From: Curtobacterium oceanosedimentum
GTDB lineage: Bacteria > Actinomycetota > Actinomycetes > Actinomycetales > Microbacteriaceae
DNA length: 64,000 nt
Direction of reading: 5' to 3'
Assembly (NCBI RefSeq): GCF_020297365.1
Contig: NZ_JAIXIG010000007.1
Location: 990-64,989, forward strand
The notes beneath the pieces were generated by a model, which saw nothing but the letters and a program-made list of their open reading frames with translations, searched no databases and was not told the origin of the DNA. Shown here piece by piece: positions 36,708 through 45,329 of the stretch; position 1 is the first letter of the stretch; each line of letters begins with the position of its first letter. Position numbers and translations under genes: made by a program.

Positions 36708-38612
36708 TCACGACACGCCGCTCGGCGCCCCCGCGTCCGCCGCGACGTCCTGCTGCACCGCGAACTGTGTCCGGTGCAGCTCCTCGTACCGTCCGCCCGC
36801 GGCCAGCAGCTGCTCGTGCGTCCCCCGCTGCACGATCGAGCCGTCCTCGACCACGAGGATCAGGTCGGCACTGCGGATGGTCGACAGGCGGTGCGCGATC
36901 ACCATCGCGGTCCGTCCCTCGAGCGCCTCGCTGAGTGCCGCCTGCACCGCCGCCTCCGACGTCGAGTCGAGTGCCGCGGTCGCCTCGTCGAGGATGACGA
37001 CCCGCGGTTGCGCGAGCAGGAGGCGCGCGATGGTCATCCGCTGGCGCTCACCGCCGGACAGTCGGTAGCCGCGCTCCCCCACCATGGTGTCGAGCTGGTC
37101 CGGCAGGGACCGGATGAGCGGTTCGAGCCGCGCGCGGCGGACGGCGTCCCACACCTCGTCGTCGGATGCCTCGGGGCGCGCGAGCCGCAGGTTCGACCGG
37201 ATGGTCTCGTGGAACAGGTGGCCGTCCTGCGTCACCATGCCCATGGTGTGCCGCATCGAGGCGAACGTGACCTCGCGGACGTCCGTCCCGGCCAGGCGGA
37301 CGGCGCCGCTGTCGACGTCGTACAGGCGTGCCAGGAGCTGCGCGATCGTGGACTTCCCCGCTCCGGAGGACCCGACGAGTGCGACGGTCTGCCCCGGCTC
37401 GATCCGGAAGGACACGCCGTGCAGGACCTCCTCGCCGCCCCGGGTGTCCAGGGTGGAGACCTCCTCGAGCGAGGCGAGGGACACCTTGTCGGCGGAGGGG
37501 TAGGCGAACCGCACGTCGTCGAACTCGACGGACACCGGCCCCTCGGGCACCGTCACGGCGTCGGGCTGCTCCTGGATGAGCGGGCGGAGGTCCAGGACCT
37601 CGAACACCCGCTCGAAGCTGACCACGGCGCTCATGATCTCCACGCGTGCGTTCGCCAGGCTGGTCAGCGGCGCGTACAGGCGGGTCAGCAGGAGCGCCAG
37701 CGTGACGACCGCTCCGGTGTCCAGCTGGCCGGCGAGGGCAAGGAAGCCGCCGAGGCCGTACACGAGCGCGAGGGCGAGCGCCGACACGAGCATGAGCGCC
37801 GTGACGAAGACGAACTGCAGCATCGCGGTGCGGACCCCGATGTCACGCACACGGGCGGCGCGCACGCGGAACTCTTCGGCCTCGTCGTCCGGTCGGCCGA
37901 ACAGCTTGACCAGCGTGGCGCCCGGTGCCGAGAACCGCTCCGTCATCTGCGTGCTCATGGCGGAGTTGTGGTCGGCGGCCTCGCGACGCAGGGCGGCGAG
38001 TCGACTGCCCATCCGGCGTGCCGGCACCAGGAAGACGGGGAGCATGACCACCGCGAGCACCGTCACGAGCCACGAGGTGCTGAGCATGACGGTCAGCGTG
38101 AGGACGAGCGCCACGAGGTTCGTGACCACGCCGGACAGCGTGCCGCTGAAGGCCTGCTGGGCGCCGATCACGTCGTTGTTCAGCCGGCTCACGAGTGCGC
38201 CCGTCCGCGTGCGGGTGAAGAACGCGATCGGCATCTTCTGCACGTGGTTGAAGACCGCGGTCCGCAGGTCCAGGATCACGCCCTCACCGATCCGCGCGGA
38301 GAACCAGCGAGTCAGGAGCGACACCGCCGCGTCGGCCACGGCGACGAGGGCGATGACGACCGCGAGCCAGACGACCGTCGACACCGCACCCCGGGCGACG
38401 ATGACGTCGACCACCCGGCCGGCGAGCACCGGCGTCGCGACGGCGAGGAACGCGCCCACGACCGACAGGGCGATGAAGACCACCAGCTTCGACCGGTAGG
38501 GCACCGCGAACGTCATGATCCGCCGCAGGGACTCCCGGGAGAACCCGTGCTTGCCGTCCCTGGCGGTCGAGATCTTGTACAGCGAGCTCCAGGCCGCGCC
38601 TTCCATGCTCAT
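36708..38612 (-). CDS. ABC transporter, fused permease and ATPase (exporter type)
   Basis: 634-aa half-transporter that should act as a dimer to export drugs, lipids or peptides. The N-terminal ~330 residues carry six membrane helices (LVVFIALSVVGAFLAVATPV, VVIALVAVADAAVSLL and others). The ATPase domain has Walker A VGSSGAGKSTIAQLL near 405, Q-loop MGMVTQDGHLFHET, signature [16 protein letters not shown] near 510, Walker B RVVILDEATAALD and the H-loop AHRLSTI. The ATG is preceded by GGAGGAGG. It is upstream of nothing on its strand and appears to be a single-gene unit. Confidence 0.93.
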   Translation of the reverse strand: MSMEGAAWSSLYKISTARDGKHGFSRESLRRIMTFAVPYRSKLVVFIALSVVGAFLAVATPVLAGRVVDVIVARGAVSTVVWLAVVIALVAVADAAVSLLTRWFSARIGEGVILDLRTAVFNHVQKMPIAFFTRTRTGALVSRLNNDVIGAQQAFSGTLSGVVTNLVALVLTLTVMLSTSWLVTVLAVVMLPVFLVPARRMGSRLAALRREAADHNSAMSTQMTERFSAPGATLVKLFGRPDDEAEEFRVRAARVRDIGVRTAMLQFVFVTALMLVSALALALVYGLGGFLALAGQLDTGAVVTLALLLTRLYAPLTSLANARVEIMSAVVSFERVFEVLDLRPLIQEQPDAVTVPEGPVSVEFDDVRFAYPSADKVSLASLEEVSTLDTRGGEEVLHGVSFRIEPGQTVALVGSSGAGKSTIAQLLARLYDVDSGAVRLAGTDVREVTFASMRHTMGMVTQDGHLFHETIRSNLRLARPEASDDEVWDAVRRARLEPLIRSLPDQLDTMVGERGYRLSGGERQRMTIARLLLAQPRVVILDEATAALDSTSEAAVQAALSEALEGRTAMVIAHRLSTIRSADLILVVEDGSIVQRGTHEQLLAAGGRYEELHRTQFAVQQDVAADAGAPSGVS

Positions 38613-38651
38613 GGCAGGTCCTCCTCCGTCGGGGACGGGCAGCCGGGTCGG

Positions 38652-39374
38652 CTACTCGCCGAAACCGCTGCGCACGAGCTCGGCCAGCGCGTCCACCGCG
38701 TCCTGCGCGTCCGCACCGGTCGCCTCGATGGACACCGTCGCGCCCTTCGGCAGCGCCAGGGCCATGATGGCGAGCAGGCTCTTCGCGTCCACGCCGTTCA
38801 CGCGCACCGCGGCGTCGTACTTCGCCGCCGTCTTGACGAACTCCGCCGCGGGGCGGGCGTGCAGCCCGGTCTCGTTGACCAGCTCGACGCGTTCCGACGC
38901 GGCCACGTCGTCGACGCCGGCGGCCCCGGCACCCGGCACCGGGCCTCCCGGCTGGTCACCGGACGGACGGGAGGCGGTGCTCGCGTCGTCCGCGGAGGCT
39001 GCGGCGGACGCCGCAGCGGCGAGGACCGCCTCCGCGTCGCCACCCGTCTGCGCGGCCACGGCCGCGGCCACCGTCCCCTCGACCAGCGGGGCCTGCGAGA
39101 CGTGCACGCGGGCACGGAGGTCGTCGTCGAGGAAGTCGAGCGCGGTGTCGGTGGTCAGGTAGGCGGAGCCGAGGTCGCAGAGCACCACGACGGCGTCCGC
39201 GGTGGCGAGTTCCTCGATGCCGGCCGTGATGGCCTCGAACGAGGTGCCGATCCCGCCGTCCTCGGTGCCGCCGGCCGCGACGAGGGGGACGTCGGCGGCC
39301 ATCTGCCGCGCGAGCTCGACGGTGCCCGTCGCGACCGCCGCGCTGTGCGACACGACGAGGATGCCGACGGTCAC
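38652..39374 (-). CDS. dhaM: Dihydroxyacetone kinase phosphotransfer subunit DhaM fused to HPr
   Basis: 240-aa PTS protein that passes phosphate from the PTS chain to DhaL-bound ADP. The N-terminal EIIA-Man-like domain (residues ~1-125) has the phospho-His in ILVVSHSAAVATG; the C-terminal HPr domain (about 150-240) has the His in NETGLHARPAAEF and the regulatory-Ser region SLLAIMALALPKGA. A linker of Ala, Asp, Ser, Gly and Pro joins them and is encoded by family B palindrome halves. No EI domain follows, unlike E. coli DhaM. GTG start, overlapping the dhaL stop by 4 bp. Confidence 0.92.
   Translation of the reverse strand: MTVGILVVSHSAAVATGTVELARQMAADVPLVAAGGTEDGGIGTSFEAITAGIEELATADAVVVLCDLGSAYLTTDTALDFLDDDLRARVHVSQAPLVEGTVAAAVAAQTGGDAEAVLAAAASAAASADDASTASRPSGDQPGGPVPGAGAAGVDDVAASERVELVNETGLHARPAAEFVKTAAKYDAAVRVNGVDAKSLLAIMALALPKGATVSIEATGADAQDAVDALAELVRSGFGE
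38932..38977. repeat. Family B arms inside the dhaM linker
   Basis: CCGGCACCGGGCCTCCCGG (from 38933) resembles the right arm of family B and GGACGGACGGGAGGCGG (38961-38977) the left arm, in reversed order compared with free copies. The segment encodes only the flexible linker between the two DhaM domains. Confidence 0.55.
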
Positions 39375-39997
39375 GCGGCGTCCACCGCGGCGCGCAGGAT
39401 GTACGCCGTCGACTGTGCGCCGGGGTCCCGGTACCCGATCGCGCGGTCGCCCAGGTAGCTCGCCCGGCCCTTGTGGGCGACGAGCGGCTCGGTGTCGGCG
39501 GCGCCCTGCGCTGCGGCGTCGGCCGCGGCGGTCAGGACGGCCCGCGGGTCGGCGCCGGCTGCGGCGGCAGCGGCCGCTGCGTCGACCGCCGGGCTCCACG
39601 CGTCGACCATCGTCTTGTCGCCGACGGCGGCCTTGCCGCGGGACACGACGCCGTCGCGCGCCGCGGTCAACACGGCCACCAGGGTGTCGGCGTCGAGGTC
39701 GGTCGCGTCGCCGGCGGCCTGGGCGGCCTTCAGGTACGCGGTGCCGAACAGCGGACCGGCGGCACCGCCCACCGTCGAGATGAGCTTGGTCGCCACGGTC
39801 TTCAGGACCGCTCCCGGCGTGTCGAAGGACCCGCCGTCGACGGCTTCGAGCACGGCACGGAAGCCACGGTCGAGGTTCTCGCCGTGGTCGCCGTCACCGA
39901 TCTCGCGGTCGAGCGTGACGAGCTCTGCCCGGTGTTCGTCGATCGTCGCGGCGGTGCGACGGACCCAGTCGATGGCCCATGCGGTGTCGAGCGCCAA
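39371..39997 (-). CDS. dhaL: Dihydroxyacetone kinase subunit DhaL (ADP-binding)
   Basis: 208-aa helical-barrel subunit that holds ADP/ATP and transfers phosphate from DhaM to dihydroxyacetone bound on DhaK. The Mg-ADP site is LDREIGDGDHGENLDRGF near residue 30, with the three metal-binding Asp residues; GGAAGPLFGTAYLKAA near 75 and the late DPGAQSTAYIL also match. The first codon is TTG, with AAGGGA (minus strand, near 40009) at a suitable distance; no ATG or GTG gives the conserved N-terminus. Between dhaK and dhaM in the same operon. Confidence 0.92.
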   Translation of the reverse strand: MALDTAWAIDWVRRTAATIDEHRAELVTLDREIGDGDHGENLDRGFRAVLEAVDGGSFDTPGAVLKTVATKLISTVGGAAGPLFGTAYLKAAQAAGDATDLDADTLVAVLTAARDGVVSRGKAAVGDKTMVDAWSPAVDAAAAAAAAGADPRAVLTAAADAAAQGAADTEPLVAHKGRASYLGDRAIGYRDPGAQSTAYILRAAVDAA

Positions 39998-40073
39998 TGC
40001 GGTTCCCTTCTGCGTGTCCGGCCCGGCGGGCGCGGTTGGTGGTGCTGGTGTCCCCCGGTGGTCCTGCGGTGGT

Positions 40074-41075
40074 TCAGCGGCCCCAGCGCAGGGCCGGGGT
40101 CTCCACCGGGGCGTCCCAGAGGGCGGTGAGGTCGTCGTCGAGCACCGTGACGGTGAGCGAGAACCCCTGCATCTCGAGGGACGTGACGTAGTCGCCGACC
40201 AGGCTACGCGCGACGGTGAACCCGCGGTCGGTCAGCACCTCGGCGGCGCGGCGGTAGGCGATGTAGAGCTCGGACAGCGGCGTGCCGCCCATGCCGTTCA
40301 CCAGGAGCAGCAGCTGCGACCCGGCCGGGGCGTCGAGGTCGGTGAGGATCGGTTCGAGCACGCGATCGACGAGCTCGTCGGCCGGTGCCATCGCGATCCG
40401 CTCGCGACCGGGTTCGCCGTGGATGCCGATGCCGAGCTCGACCTCGTCGTCGGCGAGCACGAAGGACGGCTCCCCCGCGTGCGGGACCGTGCCCGACGCG
40501 AGTGCGAGTCCCATCGACCGGGTGACGTCGTTGACGTGCCGGGCCACGGCGGCGACCGCGTCCAGGTCGTCCCCGCGCTCGGCGGCGGCACCGGCGCACT
40601 TCTCCACCACGACGGTCCCGGCGACCCCGCGCCGACCGGCGGTGTACAGGGAGTCCTGCACGGCGACGTCGTCGTCCACCACGACCGACTCGACACGGAC
40701 GTCGTCCATCGCGGCGAGCTCGGCGGCGGTCTCGAAGTTCAGGACGTCGCCGGTGTAGTTTTTCACGATGTGCAGCACCCCGGCGCCGCCGTCGACGGCC
40801 TTGGTGGCGGCGACGATCGGGTCGGGGGTCGGGCTCGTGAACACCGGACCGGGGACGGCGGCGTCGAGCATGCCGTACCCGACGAACCCCGCGTGCAGCG
40901 GCTCGTGCCCGCTGCCGCCCCCGCTGACGATGCCGACCTTGCCGGCGACCGGGGCGTCGGCGCGGTGCAGGTGGATCGGGTCCTCGACCAGGACGACGTG
41001 GTCGGCGTGGGCCCGGGCGAAGCCCCGGACCGTCTCGTCGACCACGGCCTGCGGGTCGTTGATGAGCTTCTTCAT
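40074..41075 (-). CDS. dhaK: Dihydroxyacetone kinase subunit DhaK
   Basis: 333-aa substrate-binding subunit. Dihydroxyacetone is held covalently by an active-site His, as in the conserved region [19 protein letters not shown] near residue 50. Also visible: [21 protein letters not shown] near 115 and [20 protein letters not shown] near 255. The ATG at 41075 has GGAGG 6 nt upstream. It is the first gene of the dhaKLM operon, driven from the intergenic region shared with the glycerol genes; a likely -10 is TAGATT (41148-41143). Product: dihydroxyacetone phosphate for glycolysis. Confidence 0.95.
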   Translation of the reverse strand: MKKLINDPQAVVDETVRGFARAHADHVVLVEDPIHLHRADAPVAGKVGIVSGGGSGHEPLHAGFVGYGMLDAAVPGPVFTSPTPDPIVAATKAVDGGAGVLHIVKNYTGDVLNFETAAELAAMDDVRVESVVVDDDVAVQDSLYTAGRRGVAGTVVVEKCAGAAAERGDDLDAVAAVARHVNDVTRSMGLALASGTVPHAGEPSFVLADDEVELGIGIHGEPGRERIAMAPADELVDRVLEPILTDLDAPAGSQLLLLVNGMGGTPLSELYIAYRRAAEVLTDRGFTVARSLVGDYVTSLEMQGFSLTVTVLDDDLTALWDAPVETPALRWGR

Positions 41076-41142
41076 GCGTGCCTCCACGGGTACGGGGTCG
41101 AGCCGTGGCGGTCACACCGCCGTCGTCGACCGGAGTGGGGCC

Positions 41143-41148
41143 AATCTA
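41143..41148 (-). promoter_or_regulatory. Putative -10 of dhaKLM
   Basis: TAGATT on the minus strand, giving a leader of about 60 nt before the dhaK ribosome binding site. The first palindromic operator (41181-41194) lies about 33 bp upstream of this box, near the -35 zone. Confidence 0.45.
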
Positions 41149-41180
41149 CATCGGCGGCACGGGCGGGCGTCCCGTCGGAC

Positions 41181-41194
41181 TGCACGTTCGTGCA
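41181..41194. promoter_or_regulatory. Putative operator 1 of the dha/glp divergent region
   Basis: TGCACGTTCGTGCA, two perfect 6-bp half-sites around TT. The identical 14-mer recurs 65 bp away, close to six helical turns, which suggests cooperative binding of one regulator (DeoR, GntR or LacI type) between the two operons. No regulator gene is in the window. Confidence 0.6.
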
Positions 41195-41245
41195 CCGCAC
41201 CGAGGACGTGTCACCCGCCGCAGATCGTGCGAGGCACACGAGCCG

Positions 41246-41259
41246 TGCACGTTCGTGCA
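41246..41259. promoter_or_regulatory. Putative operator 2 of the dha/glp divergent region
   Basis: Second exact copy of TGCACGTTCGTGCA, here extended to GTGCAC-GTTC-GTGCAC with 7-bp half-sites. It lies about 60 bp upstream of the putative glpF -10. Together with operator 1 it occupies most of the informative part of the 315-bp divergent gap. Confidence 0.6.
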
Positions 41260-41310
41260 CGTTGACCGGATCGCCGCGCGGATGGATCGCGCCGCCGTGA
41301 ACCCCGTCAC

Positions 41311-41316
41311 TATGCT
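41311..41316 (+). promoter_or_regulatory. Putative -10 of glpFK
   Basis: TATGCT, 75 bp before the glpF start; the mRNA leader would contain GGAGGT (41380-41385) as ribosome binding site. No clear -35 is visible, as expected for an activator- or repressor-controlled promoter. Confidence 0.4.
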
Positions 41317-41390
41317 CGGCCTCAATCACTCAACGGGGAGTGCGGCGCAGCACCACCGGACCCCCAACCCTCACGCACTGGAGGTCACCG

Positions 41391-42116
41391 ATGGACGACA
41401 TCGGCGTCAAGTTCCTGTCCGAGCTCGTCGGCACGGCGATGCTCATCATCCTGGGTGGCGGTGTCGTCGCCGCCGTCTCCCTGACGAAGTCGAAGGGCTT
41501 CGGCGCCGGGTTCCTCATGGTCACGATCGGGTGGGGCTTCGCGGTCTTCGCCGGCGTCACCGTGTCGTACAAGTCCGGCGGTCAGCTCAACCCCGCGGTG
41601 AGCCTCGCCCAGGCGATCCTCGGCAACATCACCGTCGGCGCGATGCTCCTGTACTGGGTCGCCCAGCTCATCGGCGCGATCATCGGTGCGGTCATCGTCT
41701 GGCTCGCGTACAAGCAGCACTTCGACGAGGAGCCCGACTCCGCCGCCAAGCTCGGCGTCTTCTCCACCGGCCCCGCGATCCGTTCCTACGGCTGGAACGT
41801 CGTCACCGAGATCATCGGCACCTTCGTGCTGGTCTTCGTCGTCATCGCCTTCACCAACGGCCAGACGCCGTCCGAACTCGGCGCGATCCCCGTCGCCTTC
41901 CTCGTGATCGCGATCGGTGTCAGCCTCGGTGGCCCCACCGGCTACGCCATCAACCCGGCACGTGACCTCGGCCCGCGCATCGCGCACGCCCTGCTCCCGA
42001 TCAAGGGCAAGGGCTCGAGCGACTGGGCCTACGCCTGGGTGCCGGTCGTCGGCCCCCTCGTCGGTGGCGCCCTCGCCGCTGGCCTCTCGTACGCCCTGCT
42101 GCCCGTCGTCAGCTGA
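41391..42116 (+). CDS. glpF: Glycerol uptake facilitator (aquaglyceroporin)
   Basis: 241-aa channel of the MIP family allowing glycerol diffusion across the membrane. Six helices are visible, plus the two half-helix motifs: QLNPAVSLAQAI (first NPA) near residue 66 and AINPARDLGPR (second NPA) near 188, the Asp after the second NPA being typical of glycerol rather than water channels. The ATG follows GGAGGT at 5 nt; longer reading frames upstream lack the family N-terminus. First gene of glpFK. Confidence 0.94.
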   Translation: MDDIGVKFLSELVGTAMLIILGGGVVAAVSLTKSKGFGAGFLMVTIGWGFAVFAGVTVSYKSGGQLNPAVSLAQAILGNITVGAMLLYWVAQLIGAIIGAVIVWLAYKQHFDEEPDSAAKLGVFSTGPAIRSYGWNVVTEIIGTFVLVFVVIAFTNGQTPSELGAIPVAFLVIAIGVSLGGPTGYAINPARDLGPRIAHALLPIKGKGSSDWAYAWVPVVGPLVGGALAAGLSYALLPVVS

Positions 42117-42190
42117 GCACACCCAACCCAGGGATGAGCGGCCGGTCACGGCCGGCCGCTCACCGCACCGAACACCCGTAAGGAGCACCA

Positions 42191-43702
42191 ATGGCCGACT
42201 ACATCGTCGCCATCGACCAGGGCACGACCTCCACCCGAGCCATCGTCTTCGACCACTCCGGTTCGATCGTCTCGACCGGGCAGAAGGAGCACGAGCAGAT
42301 CTTCCCGCGCGCCGGTTGGGTCGAGCACGACCCGTCCGAGATCTGGGACAACACCCGCGAGGTGATCGGTCAGGCACTGTCGCGTGCCGACATCACGCGG
42401 CACGACGTCGCGGCCGTCGGCATCACGAACCAGCGTGAGACCGCCGTCGTCTGGGACAAGACGACCGGCAAGCCGGTCTACAACGCGATCGTCTGGCAGG
42501 ACACCCGCACGCAGGCGCTCGTCGACCAGCTCGCCGGTGGCGACACCGACAAGTACAAGGCCATCGTCGGCCTGCCGCTCGCCACGTACTTCGCGGGCAC
42601 CAAGATCATGTGGATCCTCGAGAACGTCGAGGGCGCGCGTGAGAAGGCCGAGGCGGGCGACCTGCTCTTCGGCACCACCGACACCTGGGTCCTCTGGAAC
42701 CTGACCGGTGGCGTCGACGGCGGCGTGCACAAGACCGACGTCACGAACGCGTCCCGCACGCTGTTCATGGACCTCGAGACGCTGCAGTGGCGCGACGACA
42801 TCCTGGCGGACTTCGGGGTGCCGAAGTCGATGCTCCCCGAGATCGTCAGCTCGTCCGAGGTCTACGGCCACGTCGAGTCCTCGAGCCTGCTGCGCGAGGT
42901 CCCGATCGCCGGCATCCTCGGCGACCAGCAGGCCGCGACGTTCGGCCAGGCCGCGTTCGACCAGGGCGAGTCGAAGAACACCTACGGCACCGGCAACTTC
43001 CTGATCTTCAACACCGGTACCGACATCGTCCGCTCCGAGAACGGGCTGCTCACCACCGTCGGCTACAAGCTCGGCGACCAGGACACGCACTACGCGCTCG
43101 AGGGGTCGATCGCCGTCACGGGGTCGCTCATCCAGTGGCTCCGCGACAACCTGGGCCTCATCGGCAGCGCCCCGGAGGTCGAGGCCCTGGCCAAGACCGT
43201 CGAGGACAACGGTGGCGTCTACTTCGTGCCGGCGTTCTCGGGGCTCTTCGCGCCGTACTGGCGTCCGGACGCCCGCGGTGCGATCGTCGGCCTGACCCGC
43301 TACGTCAACAAGGGGCACATCGCGCGTGCGGCCCTCGAGGCGACGGCGCTGCAGACCCGCGAGGTGCTCGACGCGGTCAACGCCGACTCCGGTGTGGACC
43401 TGACCGAGCTCAAGGTCGACGGTGGCATGACCGCGAACAGCGAGCTCATGCAGTTCCAGGCCGACATCCTCAACGTGCCGGTCGTCCGCCCCGTCGTCGC
43501 CGAGACGACGGCGCTCGGTGCAGCCTACGCCGCCGGTCTCGCGGTCGGCTTCTGGGCCAACCTCGACGAGCTCCGTGCCAACTGGCAGGAGGACCAGCGC
43601 TGGGAGCCGCAGCTCGACGCCGCGGAGCGCGAGCGCACGCTCCGTCTGTGGAAGAAGGCCGTGACGAAGACCTTCGACTGGGTCGACGAGGACGTGCAGT
43701 AG
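42191..43702 (+). CDS. glpK: Glycerol kinase
   Basis: 503-aa FGGY-family kinase converting glycerol and ATP to glycerol-3-phosphate. The N-terminal motif [36 protein letters not shown] near 80, [19 protein letters not shown] near 240, [13 protein letters not shown] and the FGGY signature region [20 protein letters not shown] near 410 are intact. ATG with AAGGAG (42180-42185). With GlpF it feeds glycerol into metabolism, while the divergent dhaKLM uses dihydroxyacetone; no glycerol-3-phosphate dehydrogenase is in the window. Confidence 0.96.
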   Translation: MADYIVAIDQGTTSTRAIVFDHSGSIVSTGQKEHEQIFPRAGWVEHDPSEIWDNTREVIGQALSRADITRHDVAAVGITNQRETAVVWDKTTGKPVYNAIVWQDTRTQALVDQLAGGDTDKYKAIVGLPLATYFAGTKIMWILENVEGAREKAEAGDLLFGTTDTWVLWNLTGGVDGGVHKTDVTNASRTLFMDLETLQWRDDILADFGVPKSMLPEIVSSSEVYGHVESSSLLREVPIAGILGDQQAATFGQAAFDQGESKNTYGTGNFLIFNTGTDIVRSENGLLTTVGYKLGDQDTHYALEGSIAVTGSLIQWLRDNLGLIGSAPEVEALAKTVEDNGGVYFVPAFSGLFAPYWRPDARGAIVGLTRYVNKGHIARAALEATALQTREVLDAVNADSGVDLTELKVDGGMTANSELMQFQADILNVPVVRPVVAETTALGAAYAAGLAVGFWANLDELRANWQEDQRWEPQLDAAERERTLRLWKKAVTKTFDWVDEDVQ

Positions 43703-43745
43703 CAACAGCGGCGCACGCTGACCGCGTGCACTGAACGCACTGCCG

Positions 43746-43786
43746 GGAGGCCCGGTGCCGGTTCCTGGAACCGGCACCGGGCCTCC
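43746..43786. repeat. Family B palindrome after glpK
   Basis: 20-base arms with a one-base centre (GGTTCC-T-GGAACC core), 43 bp beyond the glpK stop. Probably the transcription terminator of glpFK. Confidence 0.8.
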
Positions 43787-43837
43787 TGTCGGTTGCGGCC
43801 ACTGCACGTCGGTCGCAACGCGCTGGCGTCGAGGCGG

Positions 43838-44150
43838 GACGCCGGTGTCGACGCGGGACGCCGGCGGCGTGCGCACACGCCGGTGTGGTGCGCACACGCC
43901 GGTGTCATCGTGAGACGCCGCGGGGCGCACGAGACGCCGCCGGTTCCGGGGGTGTTTCGGCGGCTCGGACGCGTGACACGGAGACGCCGGCGTCCTGCCG
44001 GGCGGCTCGGCGTCGTCCGAGGGTCACGTCGGGGTCCGTCGGAACACGCCGGCGTCGTCGTGAGGCGCCGCGATGATCGCGAGACGCCGCCGATCCCGGG
44101 GGCGTCTCGGCGGCTCGGAGGCGTCGGACGAACACGCCGGCGTCCTGCCG
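43838..44150. repeat. 150-bp direct duplication with 19-bp subrepeats
   Basis: The core ACGCC recurs at 43839, 43858, 43877, 43896, 43915 and 43934, exactly 19 bp apart, within units such as ACACGCCGGTGT. A ~108-bp block from about 43893 returns from about 44043, 150 bp later, at roughly 80 percent identity by eye, again with the 19-bp phasing (44046, 44065, 44084). Copies of palindrome GACGCCGGCGTC are included. It fills the 492-bp gap between glpK and trpD and encodes no gene that I can support. Confidence 0.8.
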
Positions 44151-44194
44151 GCGGCCCGTCAGGGTCGAGCCGGGGTCGATCCGGCGACCCGAGG

Positions 44195-45250
44195 TCAGGC
44201 GGTGGGAGCGGCGCCGATCCAGTCGGCGAGCTTGCGGGACGCCGCGCCCGAGTCGATCGCGTCGGCCGCGACCACGAGCTGCTCGCGGAACCGGTGCAGG
44301 ATCGGACGGTCGGACTCCCCCGGGTCCTGCGCGAGCCGGAACGACACCAAGCCCGCTGCGGCGTTGAGCAGCACGATGTCGCGAACCGGGCCGGTCTCCC
44401 CCGCGAGCACACGGTGCACGACCGCGGCGTTGTGCTCCGGGTCGCCGCCGAGCAGGTCCGAGGTCTGCGCCCGGGCGATGCCGAGGTCACGCGGGTCGAG
44501 GTCGTGCTCGGTGATGCGGCCGCCGGTGACCTCCCAGATGTGGCTGTGGCCGGTCGTGGTGAGCTCGTCGAGGCCGTCGTCCCCACGGAACACGAGCGCC
44601 GTCGCCCCGCGTGTCCGGAACACGCCGGTGATGATCGGCACCAGGTCGAGTTGCGCGACACCGACGGCGTTCGCCTCGCAGCGAGCCGGGTTCACGAGCG
44701 GGCCCAGGAAGTTGAAGACGGTGGGCACACCGATCTCGCGGCGGACCGCTCCGGCGTGGGCGAAACCGGGGTGGAACGCGTTGGCGAAGGCGAAGGTCAG
44801 CCCGACACGCCGGAACGTCTCGGCGACACGCGCGGCGTCCATCGTGAGATCGAGACCGAGCGCGGCGAGCACGTCGCTCGAACCGGACTTCGACGAGCTG
44901 GCCTTGTTGCCGTGCTTCACCACGGGGACGCCTGCCGCCGCGATGACGATGGCGGCCATGGTCGACACGTTCACGGTACCGACGACGTCGCCGCCGGTCC
45001 CCACGATGTCCAGGGCCATCGGGTCGACGTCCAGCGGGACGGCGGCGTCGAGGATCGCGTCGCGGAAGCCGACGACCTCGTCGACGGTCTCGCCCTTGGC
45101 GCGCAGGGCCACCGCGAAGGCGGCGATCTGGGCCGGCGTGGCACGCCCGCCCACGATCTCCTCCATGGCCCATGTGGACTGCCTGATCGTCAGGTCTTCG
45201 CGCGCCATGAGCGCGCTGATCACCAGGGGCCACGAGAGTGCGTCAGGCAT
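44195..45250 (-). CDS. trpD: Anthranilate phosphoribosyltransferase
   Basis: 351-aa enzyme of tryptophan synthesis joining anthranilate to PRPP. The PRPP-binding signature DIVGTGGDVVGTVNVST near residue 85, VVKHGNKASSSKSGSSDVLAALG near 112 and HPGFAHAGAVRREIGVPTVFNFLGPLVNP near 160 are all present. The ATG at 45250 lies 6 nt after TACGAT (45262-45257), leaderless. It stands alone, divergent from ctaE; the same trpD/ctaE-qcrCAB arrangement is known in mycobacteria. Confidence 0.95.
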   Translation of the reverse strand: MPDALSWPLVISALMAREDLTIRQSTWAMEEIVGGRATPAQIAAFAVALRAKGETVDEVVGFRDAILDAAVPLDVDPMALDIVGTGGDVVGTVNVSTMAAIVIAAAGVPVVKHGNKASSSKSGSSDVLAALGLDLTMDAARVAETFRRVGLTFAFANAFHPGFAHAGAVRREIGVPTVFNFLGPLVNPARCEANAVGVAQLDLVPIITGVFRTRGATALVFRGDDGLDELTTTGHSHIWEVTGGRITEHDLDPRDLGIARAQTSDLLGGDPEHNAAVVHRVLAGETGPVRDIVLLNAAAGLVSFRLAQDPGESDRPILHRFREQLVVAADAIDSGAASRKLADWIGAAPTA

Positions 45251-45256
45251 GGCTCG

Positions 45257-45322
45257 ATCGTAGTGAGTTCGAGCGACCCGCCAGTCCGCTGCGAAAACAC
45301 TGTCAGTGGTTTCGGCCATAAT
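45257..45322. promoter_or_regulatory. Divergent trpD/ctaE promoter region
   Basis: On the minus strand TACGAT (45262-45257) serves trpD; on the plus strand CATAAT (45317-45322) serves ctaE, 7 nt before its GTG. Only about 55 bp separate the two boxes, so the upstream elements interleave. Confidence 0.5.
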
Positions 45323-45329
45323 GGAGGAC

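Noticed and set aside
43838-44150. A CRISPR array
   Set aside because: Units are 19 bp and contiguous with no unique spacers, similarity is degenerate, and no cas genes are in the window.
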